Of a DNA stretch of 64,000 nucleotides, positions 31,700-42,115 are shown piece by piece. How positions within the stretch are numbered: position 1 is the stretch's first letter; the number at the start of each line of letters is the position of its first letter. Where the stretch lies: contig JANFNE010000031.1 in NCBI GenBank assembly GCA_024867545.1, positions 124,001-188,000 of the forward strand, read 5' to 3'. The stretch comes from Phytopythium helicoides. Taxonomy: Eukaryota; Oomycota; Peronosporomycetes; Pythiales; Pythiaceae. The position numbers were made by a program, and so were the translations under genes. Below the pieces are notes generated by a model. That model did no database searches, was not told where the DNA came from, and worked only from the letters and a program-made list of their open reading frames with translations.

Positions 31700-34426
31700 T
31701 TATAGATACAACTTCTTGCTCTTGTCCTTCTTGGCGTGCAACACGATGCGATCCACCACGTAGTCGTCCATCGCTAACACATCGCCAGTCGCAGGGAAAC
31801 GAAGCCACTTCTTGTGCACCAACTCCGGGTACATCTCGTTGTCTGTCGAAATCGCCACGTACTGCGCCGCTGGCGTCGTGTCTGGACTACGCTTCACGCG
31901 GTCCGTCGGGAACTTGAGCACGAAGAACAACAGCAACAGTAGGATACCACACCCTACGAACGCGATGGCTCCCGAAACCGTTGGGATGCGGAACGAGATG
32001 ATCTTCTTCTCGAGTGCACCGGCACCAGACACCAACAACCGACCGAGTGGCGACACGGAGGTGTCGGTTTTGTTGAGTGTGGTCGCGACACCGTCTTGCA
32101 GGAGGTAATACAACGCCGCAGTGTACATTGGTTGCAACGGTCGATCGAGGTAGAAGTGGTTGTTTTCGACATACGTGATGTAGGCATCGTACATGGCATC
32201 GCACGTCGACGTGTTCCATACGTCATTCAGACGAGCTGCCGTGTCGGACCCGATGTTGGCTGAGTTGATGTAGTTTGGGTAGTAGATATACGGTGTGTTG
32301 TTCTTTACGTCAGGAAGCAATGGTTGGTTGAAGCCCAACAATCGCAATGGCTGCTTGAATGTGTAGTTGGAGTCGGGGACGCTGTTCTTACCCACCATCA
32401 CTAAACCCTCATACGTGTCACTGGAGTTGATTGGCACCGCCAGTCCAACACACGCTTCTTCATTGTTGTCGTCGTCGTCGGAGCTGCTTACACATTCTGC
32501 TCCGTACTTGTTTGCCAGATCGATGTACTCCCACGACAGCTTCGCGAACGAGAGAGAAATAAATGGTTGTGGTGACACAAGTTGTGGATTCCCGTCAGCG
32601 TCCGAGTTGAACTCTTCTGCGGTCATGTATGTGCCGAGGCCGTACAACATGACAGCATTTTCATCTCGCACACAGTCGGTAGGGAAAAAGTTTCCTAGGT
32701 AGCCGTCGTATGCCAGATTCTCAATATCACAGTCTGTGACGTATCCGGCGATTGACAGCTCCTGGCGGAACTCGGTCTGGTATGTATTGCTGACGGCGAT
32801 GCAGTTTTTGGCTCCGCAGTAGGCTGGATTGAGCCAGAAGGCGTCGTCGTCATCCATTTGGTCAACAAATGTATATTCACTGTTGATCATTGGGATGTCC
32901 ATGGTTGTGATCTCGAGAGTCATCTCTGGTGATACGTTGTACGTCGCAAAGCCAAAAGTGATCCCCTCTTCATCAAACAAATCAGTGTATAGTGTGGTGA
33001 GAACAGCAACTTTCTTCGCTAAGAGGTTTTCCCACGTGAGTTGGTTTGGTTGTGTAAGGGTGCGTAGCACTGGGATAGCTGTCTGTGTACCGATACACTG
33101 TGATATTTGTTGAGGCGATCCGGACGACGCTGATGCAGCTGACGACGATGAATCTTGTAATCGGCGGGCAGCAGCTGTGCCGCTGCTACTTGCACTTCCA
33201 GTTGAACCCACCGACGCATCGCTAATGCTTCCGCTTGAAGAGGAGTCTTCTGAGTTAGTACTGCTTTCGCCTGCTGACTCATCGGAGTTACTGCCACTGG
33301 CGCTTTCTTCAGCATCGTCGCCAGTGTAATAGCCATAGAAATTACCGTTGTCATCACAGATGATAATCTGAGACAAATGCGAGTCAGCGAATCCACGTTC
33401 AAAGATGACTGTGCCTTGCACAAACGTCTCGAACGCGACTGTGACATCCATCGCACTGCTGATCTTCTCACTCCACTCGTCCGGATTCGACAAAAAATCA
33501 CTGTAAGTAAAGTTCACCGCGCGAGTAGGCTCCAGGCCCTTCTTCAGAAAATCAGCATTCCAATCGTTCTGAGGAAAACCAACAGTGATCGACGTCGACG
33601 AAAACGTGTTCGGCGGCACCGCATTGTTTGTCTCCACAGCCGTGCACGAACTGTTCACCTCAAACGTTCGAGTGAACCCGTCGACAACACTCCGCAGAAT
33701 CGTGTTGCGGACATCCTCCGTCTTGAGCGACGAGTACAACGTAGAACTCGAAAAACTAGACAGCGTAGTGTTGGTCGCCTCAGTCCCCAAGTCCGCGTCC
33801 ACCATGTGTCGCTCCACTCCCGTGGTGCGGTGACCCACGAAGATACTGGCCGTGCCGACGTTGACCAGGATCAAAATGACGCGGAAGGCCCAGAACAGCA
33901 CCGTGTGCTTGGTCGCAGAGTGCACGCGGTGCGGCTGGTCGCCGGGGAAGAGCGAGCAGTTGAGCAGATAGGTGATGAGCGTGGGGAAGATCAGCGCCTC
34001 GCAGTAGAACTCGAAGATCTTGGACACGGCGATCAGCAGGTTACCGGTGATGGCGTTGTACTTGTCCTGGACCTGCTCGGCGTTGTCGGACGACCCGATC
34101 GAGTCCTTGACGTTGTGCTCGAGGTCGATCCCCTTCTGCGAGACGGCTCCGTACGCCACCGCGATGCCGAGTCCCACGACGACGACCGTCACATACCGGC
34201 CGACCCGCAGCGAGAGGTCGACGATGGCGTGTCCGTAGCCAATTTGTCCGAGCTCCACGTCGCTCTCGACGTCCGAAGCCTCATCTCCTCCATATACACC
34301 GACCGGGGGCTCGGTCTTCCACTGCTGGTTCGTTTGTTTGGGTGTCCGAGTTCTCGTTCCTCCAGAGTCGTCGTCGGTGGTTTCCGTCGACTTTCGTGGC
34401 GTTCGAAGCAGCGAAAACGCCGGCAT
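31700..34426 (-). CDS. Multi-pass surface protein, family M, intact (908 residues)
   Basis: Predicted order: acidic cytosolic tail (1-75), membrane span 76-95, a long hydrophobic stretch 128-158, span 175-197, an ectodomain of about 600 residues with many N-x-S/T sites and conserved Cys, a C-terminal span (about 815-839), and a 69-residue basic tail ending KKLYL. A Ser-rich low-complexity insert (about 33100-33325, DNA coordinates) follows the GNFYGYY peptide and is absent from unit A. The first membrane half (DKYNAITG, ...FPTLITYLLN..LFPGD) and the C-terminal part (YTAALYYLLQ, GCGILLLLLF, MYPELVHKK) align with the divergent neighbour at 34713, so the head-to-head pair are ancient paralogues. 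No known family is recognised; not an obvious channel, receptor or transporter. Confidence 0.8.
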   Translation of the reverse strand: MPAFSLLRTPRKSTETTDDDSGGTRTRTPKQTNQQWKTEPPVGVYGGDEASDVESDVELGQIGYGHAIVDLSLRVGRYVTVVVVGLGIAVAYGAVSQKGIDLEHNVKDSIGSSDNAEQVQDKYNAITGNLLIAVSKIFEFYCEALIFPTLITYLLNCSLFPGDQPHRVHSATKHTVLFWAFRVILILVNVGTASIFVGHRTTGVERHMVDADLGTEATNTTLSSFSSSTLYSSLKTEDVRNTILRSVVDGFTRTFEVNSSCTAVETNNAVPPNTFSSTSITVGFPQNDWNADFLKKGLEPTRAVNFTYSDFLSNPDEWSEKISSAMDVTVAFETFVQGTVIFERGFADSHLSQIIICDDNGNFYGYYTGDDAEESASGSNSDESAGESSTNSEDSSSSGSISDASVGSTGSASSSGTAAARRLQDSSSSAASASSGSPQQISQCIGTQTAIPVLRTLTQPNQLTWENLLAKKVAVLTTLYTDLFDEEGITFGFATYNVSPEMTLEITTMDIPMINSEYTFVDQMDDDDAFWLNPAYCGAKNCIAVSNTYQTEFRQELSIAGYVTDCDIENLAYDGYLGNFFPTDCVRDENAVMLYGLGTYMTAEEFNSDADGNPQLVSPQPFISLSFAKLSWEYIDLANKYGAECVSSSDDDDNNEEACVGLAVPINSSDTYEGLVMVGKNSVPDSNYTFKQPLRLLGFNQPLLPDVKNNTPYIYYPNYINSANIGSDTAARLNDVWNTSTCDAMYDAYITYVENNHFYLDRPLQPMYTAALYYLLQDGVATTLNKTDTSVSPLGRLLVSGAGALEKKIISFRIPTVSGAIAFVGCGILLLLLFFVLKFPTDRVKRSPDTTPAAQYVAISTDNEMYPELVHKKWLRFPATGDVLAMDDYVVDRIVLHAKKDKSKKLYL

Positions 34427-34712
34427 GGTTGACGATTCGGCTGCTATTCGGCAAGAAAGGAACTGAGCGACGTCTGTCGCCAGGTCTCCATCGACAGGTT
34501 GCGTTCTCGTTACAGTCCATCCCTTACTGAGACCTCAAGTGCAGCGTGTTGTCTGTCATGTGTTTTGTGGCATATGAAAAATGAGATATAGGTCTCATAT
34601 ATCAAGGCGGTGCGTAATGCTCGCCACACAGAGGTGACCACAGCGCTCAGTCTCGGGCAGACTCAACTACTCGCTGCGACGTTAGCTCGACGTCACTCGT
34701 CTTTTCGCCACG

Positions 34713-37181
34713 ATGGCGTCGCCCCAACTCGCTTACATGGGCGTCACGACGCCGACGCAACGAACACCAAGCAAAATGCTGGGCAGCCACGAGTACATGT
34801 CTGAAGGAGAAATGGAGGACCGAGCCAAGGACATGGCAGACATGGACACCAGCGTGGCGATCAAGGAGAAACATTTAATGAGTGCACAACCAAGACCGGA
34901 AGTCACGCTGCGGACCAAGCGGTTCTCGGCGCTCGTGCTGCTCTCCGTCGGGTTCATTGGGTTCATCACCGCGATCTTCCTGTGGGGGATCAACGTCGAC
35001 AGCGTCAACGAAGCCGTCGGGTCCTCCACCAAGAGCGAGAACACCGTCGACAAGTACAACACGTACTCGGGTATCGTGATGGGTGTGTTCGAGACGATCC
35101 TGGGTCTCGGCTTCGGCAACTTCTTCCCCGTCTTCACGACGTACGTGCACAACCTCAAGTGGTTTCCTGGCGACGATCCGTCTGTTCGCGTGAGCAAGGT
35201 GAAGAAGGTTGGCGTGATGTTGTTCTTTCCGCTGTTGATGGTGGCGTTCGGGAACACGTTCACGGCGTTGCAGGCTGGGTCTTCTACGAATGGTGCGGAT
35301 TTGCTGTTGACTCCGTCGGATCTGAATGCGACGGCCGCAAATAGCAACAGCGCGACAAACACAACGAATGAGCTCATCGATTTTGCTGATTCGGTGGAGG
35401 AATTGCACTCGCCATTGGTGCAGCTGGAAGACACGATCCTTCGTACTGTTGTGAATCGTCGTGTGACTCCGTTCGAGTATTCATCGAGCTCTGTGTGTAC
35501 CAACAAAATCACTTCTTCGGGGTTTTCGTCACTGAAGCGGCTATCCGCCATCGACTCAACTAATTTGATCGTTGGATTCCCTGTCAATGAATGGGCGAAG
35601 GAGATGTATCCCGAAACTCCTCTCCAAGTTAGCGATGACAAGTTGGACCTTGACACTTCATTCAAGCTTGCATTCCATGGACAAGCTATGATGGAGTATG
35701 CCTACAGTGCTGTGAGATCGCGGAAACCATGCACAAATGACACTGCTACAGTCGATGGATATGCTCTCGGTGAATGCTATGACGCATCAGCAACCAATTC
35801 ACTCCTGCCAACTTTTCTTGGGTACACGGACGGCACCTATGAGCAAAGTTATGATGCGCTTGAAGACATTATCGCGGAGGGCATTGCGTTTGTCTTTACT
35901 ACGAGTCAAGACCCGAACGAGTATATGAACCGGTCGTCATTATCAGTGAAGCATCAATCATATCGGCTGAGTTCCAGTATGAAGCTTGAAGCGTTTTCTG
36001 TTAGCATGGAATTCCGTCGCGACCAGTATGAAAACTATACGAGCTCTGCATGGGAAGAGTGCAATGATCTCTATTGTGCTACTGGGTACGACCTTGCTGA
36101 CACCGAGTCTTATTGTGGCTCATCCAGCTGCATTTTTCTCGACTATGAGAACACGTATCGGGCGATTCCTCGCCAACAAGCACTCATGACGCGGTACATG
36201 AAGAGTTGCTCGGACGCCATCGAATACTCACCGGATGTTGGTAATGAAGTCCCGACTGACTGTGAATATGAGTCAAACTCAGCTTTCATTTTCGGTCATG
36301 GTGCGCGTATGACTGGAGACAAATTGAGTGACACCTACGACGGTGAGTCTACGTCCCCATACGCGATCGATTTGCGCCACCAAGTTTACTTCACGTTTGG
36401 ACGCATCACTTGGGAGTCACAGGACCTGAGCGCTACCTTTGAGGCGCAATGTGAATCCGTTACTGGCTGCCACGGCTACTATCACAATTTGTCGTCATCG
36501 GGGCGATATGTGATGCTCGCAGATTTCAATCTGCCTGAGGCGGTGTCGTCAGCAGATTTTATTCACCCAATCAAGTTGTACGAGCTTGTCTCACCAGTGA
36601 TCCAACAAAAAGCAAATCAAACTGCTATCCCGTTTCGGCTGGAGAAGGACAACTTCAACGAATACTCCATTTCTCTCAAGGGTGACAACTGCTCTTCCAT
36701 CGCTGAATCGTTCATCAATCAGATCGAGGTGAATCACTACTGGGAAAATGACCCGATGCAAGCAACCTACACTTCCGCACTGCTGTATCTGTTCCAGCGA
36801 GGTGCGGTGACGTCAGTCTTCCAGGAAGACATCGGCACGAGTTTCGGCAAGATGGCTTTGAGTCAGGACCTGATGCTCTCAACGATCTATGTCAGTAACA
36901 CTACGGTTGGTGCTGTTACGTTGTGGGTTGGTTGTGGTATCATCCTTCTCCTGGCGATTGCAGCGCTTGTGATGCCCAACGAACGCGCAAGACTCGGTCC
37001 TCCCCGAGGCTCCAACATCCGTGCGGAGCGATTTATTGGTGTACAGACCGAGGAGCTGTACCCTAATCTGGTGTACAAGAAGCGTTTCCTTGTGGGCGAG
37101 GAGATCAAGTTCCGTGAGTTTGCGGTGGAGTCAGTGACTCTGCATCACAAGATGGAGGAAGAAGCTCAAGTGCGCTTGTAG
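34713..37181 (+). CDS. Multi-pass surface protein, family P, intact (822 residues)
   Basis: Cytosolic tail 1-70 with an acidic MSEGEMEDRAKDMADMD motif, membrane spans 71-91, about 119-145 and 166-187, then an ectodomain of about 540 residues with paired cysteines and numerous glycosylation sequons. A final span (about 731-754) precedes a 68-residue cytosolic tail containing YPNLVYKKRF. The pattern ...DKYNTYSG...FFPVFTTYV..LKWFPGD is shared with family M, as is YTSALLYLFQ before the last span. The gene is transcribed away from the family M gene with 286 bp between ATGs, suggesting co-regulation and possibly a heteromeric complex (inference). GTCACTCGTCTTTTCGCC lies just upstream of the ATG and is a weak Inr match. 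Confidence 0.8.
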   Translation: MASPQLAYMGVTTPTQRTPSKMLGSHEYMSEGEMEDRAKDMADMDTSVAIKEKHLMSAQPRPEVTLRTKRFSALVLLSVGFIGFITAIFLWGINVDSVNEAVGSSTKSENTVDKYNTYSGIVMGVFETILGLGFGNFFPVFTTYVHNLKWFPGDDPSVRVSKVKKVGVMLFFPLLMVAFGNTFTALQAGSSTNGADLLLTPSDLNATAANSNSATNTTNELIDFADSVEELHSPLVQLEDTILRTVVNRRVTPFEYSSSSVCTNKITSSGFSSLKRLSAIDSTNLIVGFPVNEWAKEMYPETPLQVSDDKLDLDTSFKLAFHGQAMMEYAYSAVRSRKPCTNDTATVDGYALGECYDASATNSLLPTFLGYTDGTYEQSYDALEDIIAEGIAFVFTTSQDPNEYMNRSSLSVKHQSYRLSSSMKLEAFSVSMEFRRDQYENYTSSAWEECNDLYCATGYDLADTESYCGSSSCIFLDYENTYRAIPRQQALMTRYMKSCSDAIEYSPDVGNEVPTDCEYESNSAFIFGHGARMTGDKLSDTYDGESTSPYAIDLRHQVYFTFGRITWESQDLSATFEAQCESVTGCHGYYHNLSSSGRYVMLADFNLPEAVSSADFIHPIKLYELVSPVIQQKANQTAIPFRLEKDNFNEYSISLKGDNCSSIAESFINQIEVNHYWENDPMQATYTSALLYLFQRGAVTSVFQEDIGTSFGKMALSQDLMLSTIYVSNTTVGAVTLWVGCGIILLLAIAALVMPNERARLGPPRGSNIRAERFIGVQTEELYPNLVYKKRFLVGEEIKFREFAVESVTLHHKMEEEAQVRL

Positions 37182-37256
37182 GCCCAATAACACTGTAATG
37201 TACGGTATGAGGTTGTTTTGTCGAAGATTTATCGTTCATATCAGTAGCGAGCCTTA

Positions 37257-37686
37257 GAGTCTAAAACTTGTTTCCGCCTACGACCGTCTTGCAAATCGCC
37301 AGCTCTCCGGAGTGGTTGTGGGCAAATGTGGATTTTGCAAAACACGAGCGGGCTTGGGACGCACTCAAATGCCACTCCAAGCAGCGGACAGACGCATTTC
37401 TTTCGCCAGGGTTGTGTGTACACATGCTGCACACGTGCATCTTTCATCAATGTTGTGCGGTAGAAACTGAGTGTCTACAGTCTTCATCTTGGCTAGCAGA
37501 CAGGCGGCATGCAGTGGCGATGTAAAGCTTGACCACAATAGCTTCGAGCACCAACAAAATGCCTCAACGATGTGGGCAACCCCACGGATTTTTGCTTCGC
37601 GAAAGCCCTCATGGCTAGCTCAATCTATACTGTGGATTCATGTAACTTGAATCAACTGTTTTTTGCCCAATCGCATGCTCGGATGG
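37257..37686. repeat. Nearly invariant 430-bp non-coding block, copy B
   Basis: Second copy of the block at 29299-29728. After 37686 the two loci are unrelated. Confidence 0.8.
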
Positions 37687-37914
37687 AAGGGCTGTGCATG
37701 GGATCAATTGATTGGGTTGCAACTGATGTCAGCTAAATTGAGTTGAGATCGCTTGTAATAGTTTGTCGCTGTGACAGTGTCTGAAAATACAATAGCAGTC
37801 AAAACGAAAAGCTGCATTCATTCACCACTGCACAGCAGCGGACGCTTTGCTGTTAGTTTTTTCCTTCCTTTTGTGAAGATTTTTGGCTTGAGCTCTTGTT
37901 TCCAGCAGCAACCA

Positions 37915-40140
37915 ATGCACCCCGGTGGTGGTGTGCTCGACTTGCTCGCGTTCGCGGTCAGGTGGTTATCAATCCTCGCAGTCCATGCTGCTGCTGCTGC
38001 CAACTACTTCGTGGTCGCAATCTTCTACAGGAAACTGGAAGCCACATATCTAGCGAGCTTCCTTCTGTACTTTCATATCGGCATGGATATCAAGCACTTT
38101 CGAACAATTGCTATTGCCCACTTCGCGTGCGCAATCCCTCACAGCGTATGCTTGTTTATCATCTTGGGCGGCTCGCTGACGCAATGGAGACTGACGTTTT
38201 GGTTTGCTCTACCGGCTGAAGGATCTCGATACGCGCCTACACGGCTCATATTATCGACGTTCAAAAAAGAGTAAACTCGATTGCTGTAACTCGAGTTATT
38301 ACAAGTATGGTATCAATTATCAAGTCTGGGTACTTCACCATCCACCGCAGTCTTTGGTGATACAGGCATTCTTGGTGCCAACGGGAAGCACTTTGACACA
38401 ATCCTCATTATTCGTGAACTTGTTGAAACAACACTGCAGTCCATACAAGCGTACAAAATGAGTCGATTACTTCCTCGAGCGGCAATCAACCAAATGTACA
38501 CAAGCCTTATCATCATCAACTGCTGGATGACATCCTCCATCCGTTTCATATTTGCAAAACGAGTGGCTCGTATGCGTCTTCTGAGTGTAGTTTTGGACTG
38601 TGCGCTCAGTCTTGCCTCATCCATCGGTATCACTCTGGCAGTTGTAAGCTTTTATCTCAAAGACTACGATTGGACTGTGGGGGGATTCTGGAACGAGCTT
38701 TGGTTCGACGATGTATGGTCAACGCAAGCACTAAGTGAACTGCAGCTCGTGTTTGTCACGTCGTGGACAGATCTGGGTACACGAATCGTGTTTGCATTCA
38801 GTATCATGAGTTCATTAGGAGACATGAAATCCTTACTGTCTTTCACCTCTCAAGAAAATTTTACACGCATAGTATTTATTGCAGTTGAACATGATAAAGT
38901 ATCACAATCATCACGTGAATCGATTCGGTCTGGCTGGGAAAACGACATCCCCAATTCTGATATCAACAAAACTCGTCAAAAGGTAGCCAATTTCTACTAC
39001 AAAAATGCGAGTTCTGTAATGCCAGCAAAAAACCATTTGTGCAATAGACTCTCGACAATCTTCGCTTGGATTCTGTGCGCATGGGGATTTATCCTGCTGG
39101 TGCTCCATGTTCATACTGCTTCATTGCCCACAGTCCAGCAATGCGTTCTTCAAGTCAGACCGTGGGGACAAGTGGTTCCTTACTGCTCACTTGTTCTGAT
39201 CAATTGCTATCATCTCAACATCGACGGACACAAAGATCAAATTGAAACAATGTGGCGAGAATTCGGACGCAGCACGGTCGAAAGAATCCTAATCCGCCAC
39301 TACCCACAACTGGAGATTCCTCCACTGTTTCAAGACTTTACGTCTATTACAACACTCAAGATATACAACTCGACTATCGTCAAATGGAGCGCTGATGCTG
39401 CTATCACAGGGTCAAGCCACCCACTCATCGCATTCGTGTACCTCATCCGCATAACACTTTTGGACGGCGTCATTCCCGAAGGCTTGTTACTCCTTTCCAC
39501 GTCTTCAACACTCTTGGGAATAACATTTTGCGTATCCAACCTGCGGGAGCTTCCTGATAACTTGGACAAGCACTGGCCGAAAAGAATCACCATTAATATC
39601 GACTACAGTCTGCTAACTTCAATTCCGGACTGCTTGATTCGGTTACAGCCTTCCTCGTTCTCAGCATACGGGAATCCTATCCAAAGTATCCCAAGCGCAC
39701 TATTTGAGATCGAAGGCATGACGGATCTAAATGTTGGAGGGTCATTGATTCAAGCACTACCAGAGCATGTAACGTATCTGTCGAGTACGTTGGCCTACGT
39801 GACGGCTACCAACACATCACTTTCGTTCTTTCCTTCCTGGGTTGACCCTATCATTAAACGTGCTACTCTGGCGACGTCTCCTTCAATGTTCGTGGCAAAA
39901 ACCCCGTACTGTAACGCGTGGGAGGGCGTGCTGAATGGGTCCACGAGTGTCCTGGAAGATCTCCCTGATTCCGACTCACTACTCATGGATGCACAGGCAC
40001 ACTGGGAAGATATCAACACATTCGTGACATGTGATCCGTTCTATGAGCAGCCGTTTTTCCCGCTTGTAACCGAAGATGCCACCTCTGCCATCGTTATACG
40101 ACCTCAAGCCATATTCCCAAGTCAAACCCTGGTTAACTAA
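37915..40140 (+). CDS. LRR-containing multi-pass membrane protein, copy 1
   Basis: Homologue of 58905-61174 of the type common in oomycetes. Hydrophobic N-terminal half with several spans (about 37930-38200, 38560-38680 and 39050-39120, DNA coordinates), then leucine-rich repeats (LRELPDNL, LTSIPDCLIR, IQSIPSALFEIE, LIQALPEHV) and a C-terminal Cys-containing domain (TPYCNAWEGV, FVTCDPFYEQPFFP). The ATG at 37915 aligns with that of copy 2. In-frame stops at 38272 and 38287 interrupt the frame, yet homology resumes upstream of the ATG at 38458. A candidate 54-bp intron (GT at 38271, AG at 38323-38324) restores one frame of 723 residues, though its acceptor (CAAG) is not ideal. If it is not spliced, this is a pseudogene. 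Function unknown. Confidence 0.65.
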
Positions 40141-40509
40141 ATGGCTTCAGCCTCAATCGACAACGGCAAAAGTAGCCGGGAGAAAAAAAGTTGCTCGAAA
40201 TGCAACGACACTTCTGGTTGATTCACGTCCTGGCAAAACAGTAGAGAGTTTTTCGCGTCTCTTTTGATGACAAGCTGAAATCTTGACACTTCGTTCGATA
40301 TCGCCCTCTCATGGATGTGCTAAAACAGAGTCCAGACTTGGCCATGTGCCGCTGGAAGATTGTCTCGTTGATCGTTCATGCAGTGAATGAATGCACAAAA
40401 CAAATGAGGACGGGGAATACAATAGTTCTATAATATTTGTTGGCAGTAGGTCTACAAGCGCGCGTACATTCGGTCTGTACGACTCGGTCTCATCGAGAGT
40501 ATTGCTCCT
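40141..40509. other. Intergenic, convergent 3' flanks
   Basis: Nothing recognised beyond the 3' ends of the LRR protein gene and the basic-protein gene. Confidence 0.5.
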
Positions 40510-41316
40510 TTAGATGCTGACATATGTAACAGCACCTCCACCAACTTGGTGCGGGGCGCCGAAGTTGCATACAGTGGCAAATCGCACCGCATCCAACCGG
40601 GAGTCTTCAGGAATCGGCGAGAGGCGGCGACCCTGGCGAAATAGTCGGCGCTTGAAGGCCATCCGAGTAAAGATGACAACATTGCCAGCGACCATCGAGC
40701 CGCCTGCTCGATCCTGCTTGCGGTAGCTAATCGGAATCTGCACTGGCGGAATCACAAACTCGAGCACCGGGTCTTCGCTGTCTTCTTCAATCTCTTGTGG
40801 GACAGGAGTTTCGTCCTTGAGGAACGGAGGGAACGCGCTCGACGGCCGGTTCATGTCGTCGCGGTCATCCTCGACGTTTGACTGACTCAAGCAGTCGGGC
40901 TCAGGGTGTAGCAGTGTGTCGCTATCCACCAAAGGAGTGAGCCACCGCCGTCTTCTGCCTTCGCTGCTACTGCTTCCGCTGCTGCTGTACTCGCTGGCGT
41001 CGCGAAACTCGCGCAGTTTCCGCGTCCGGTGCTTGGAGAACACGCGGACGAGCGCGTCCTGCATAAAGTCGCGCTTCCGCCTGTGCATGCTCGGTAGTTT
41101 GGGCGTTGCCGACTCGATCCGAGTGCTTTGCTCTGGCGAGTTGGTCGATGATGATGACGGCAATGCCTTTCGTAGCCACGTCTCGATGCGAGAGCCTGGG
41201 CTTTGGCGCTTGACCGGGTCGCTGAGCGTGCGTCGGAAATACGATCGACCAGCTGCTTCCTCGCCAGGCACCGACGCTCGACGACGGAATTGCAGGCGCT
41301 GGCGGAGGTTGGTCAT
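40510..41316 (-). CDS. Unknown basic, Ser/Arg-rich protein (268 residues)
   Basis: The ATG at 41316 starts a protein with an Arg-rich N-terminus (MTNLRQRLQFRRRASVPG), Ser clusters and no signal peptide or membrane span. The C-terminal segment IPPVQIPISYR...GGSMVAGNVVIFTR...RRLFRQGRRLSPIPEDS resembles the C-terminus of the neighbour at 42116 (IPPLLL...DGGVTVSGKRVPFTR...RPLPRIGED), so the two appear to be distant paralogues. Composition suggests a nuclear or cytoskeleton-associated protein with many potential phosphorylation sites. Function unknown. Confidence 0.65.
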   Translation of the reverse strand: MTNLRQRLQFRRRASVPGEEAAGRSYFRRTLSDPVKRQSPGSRIETWLRKALPSSSSTNSPEQSTRIESATPKLPSMHRRKRDFMQDALVRVFSKHRTRKLREFRDASEYSSSGSSSSEGRRRRWLTPLVDSDTLLHPEPDCLSQSNVEDDRDDMNRPSSAFPPFLKDETPVPQEIEEDSEDPVLEFVIPPVQIPISYRKQDRAGGSMVAGNVVIFTRMAFKRRLFRQGRRLSPIPEDSRLDAVRFATVCNFGAPHQVGGGAVTYVSI

Positions 41317-42115
41317 CTCGGTCGACTGGAATGGGGCCGATCAATTGTAAAGTGCTGAGCGACAGCTCGATCCCCATCACGATAGTCAGATCGTCGAGGC
41401 GGTCTCATTTGCTGAGAAACGCCGAAAACACGCTCGCATGTCCGAGCTGCACCATGTCGCGGTCGTCAGACGTGCAGCTGTGGCTCGTAGAGACCGCCGA
41501 GCGATCGAAGCCAACAGCAGGACGAGCTCCGAGGCCCAGCAGAGCCCAGCAGAGCCCAGCAGGCGGCACAAGTCGCAGCCATGCGGTGCAACTCGAATTT
41601 TGTCGCTGCTCACTTTCAAAGTCTCGAGCCATCAAAGAAACAGCCGTGCGCCAGAAAAACAGCCCGCGCAACGCTGTACGATACAGGATAAGCGGCGGTT
41701 TGTGCTGTATGATACAGCGGAAGCGGCAAACTGAAGCTGGTCGGCTTGTGGTCAATCACTCAGCAGCACCTTGGGAATCTCGCGAGATTCCTCTGTCGAC
41801 GAGCCAAACCACCGGCACGCTTTGCTGCTGCTCACTGTGCCTACGAGTTGTTGCAAGGCGGCATGTAGAAGCGAGATCGCGTTGAGCAAATGCGTTTAGC
41901 GACGGTAAATCCGGACGACTCATGGCGGAGCCTTCGTGGCTCTGCAGCGGCATTGCGTGTCGCCGCGCTGCTCGCCGTGTCGTCTACAGGACACGCGTCT
42001 TCTCTTCCGGAAGAACTGGAAGGGGGGAGGAAGAAGACGACGAAGTAGGTGAGAACGTCCGCCTGGTCTATTTGATTGGGGTGGGAATAAATACTAGACT
42101 ATCCGAGGGCGAACG
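41317..42115. other. Intergenic between the two basic-protein genes
   Basis: No gene supported; the plus-strand frame 41331-41885 looks random. Contains a threefold tandem of the decamer CAGCAGAGCC near 41535-41563 and the paired palindromes at 41674-41717. Confidence 0.45.
41674..41717. promoter_or_regulatory. Two copies of the 13-bp palindrome CTGTAYGATACAG
   Basis: CTGTACGATACAG (41674-41686) and CTGTATGATACAG (41705-41717), 31 bp apart start to start, each followed within a few bases by AGCGGC. They lie about 360-400 bp upstream of the gene at 40510-41316. Likely binding sites of a dimeric factor; identity unknown. Confidence 0.4.

Larger units (their letters stand above)
30500..37686. 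repeat. Segmental duplication, unit B
   Basis: Second copy of the cassette, same order and orientation as 22650-29728. All three genes have uninterrupted frames here. The junctions are in the hydrolase coding region on the left and at 37686 on the right. Confidence 0.9.

Noticed and set aside
33377..34432. Long plus-strand frame opposite the family M gene (also 25294-26505 in unit A)
   Set aside because: Antisense shadow of a well-supported coding region; Arg/Val-rich composition and conservation only mirror the real gene.
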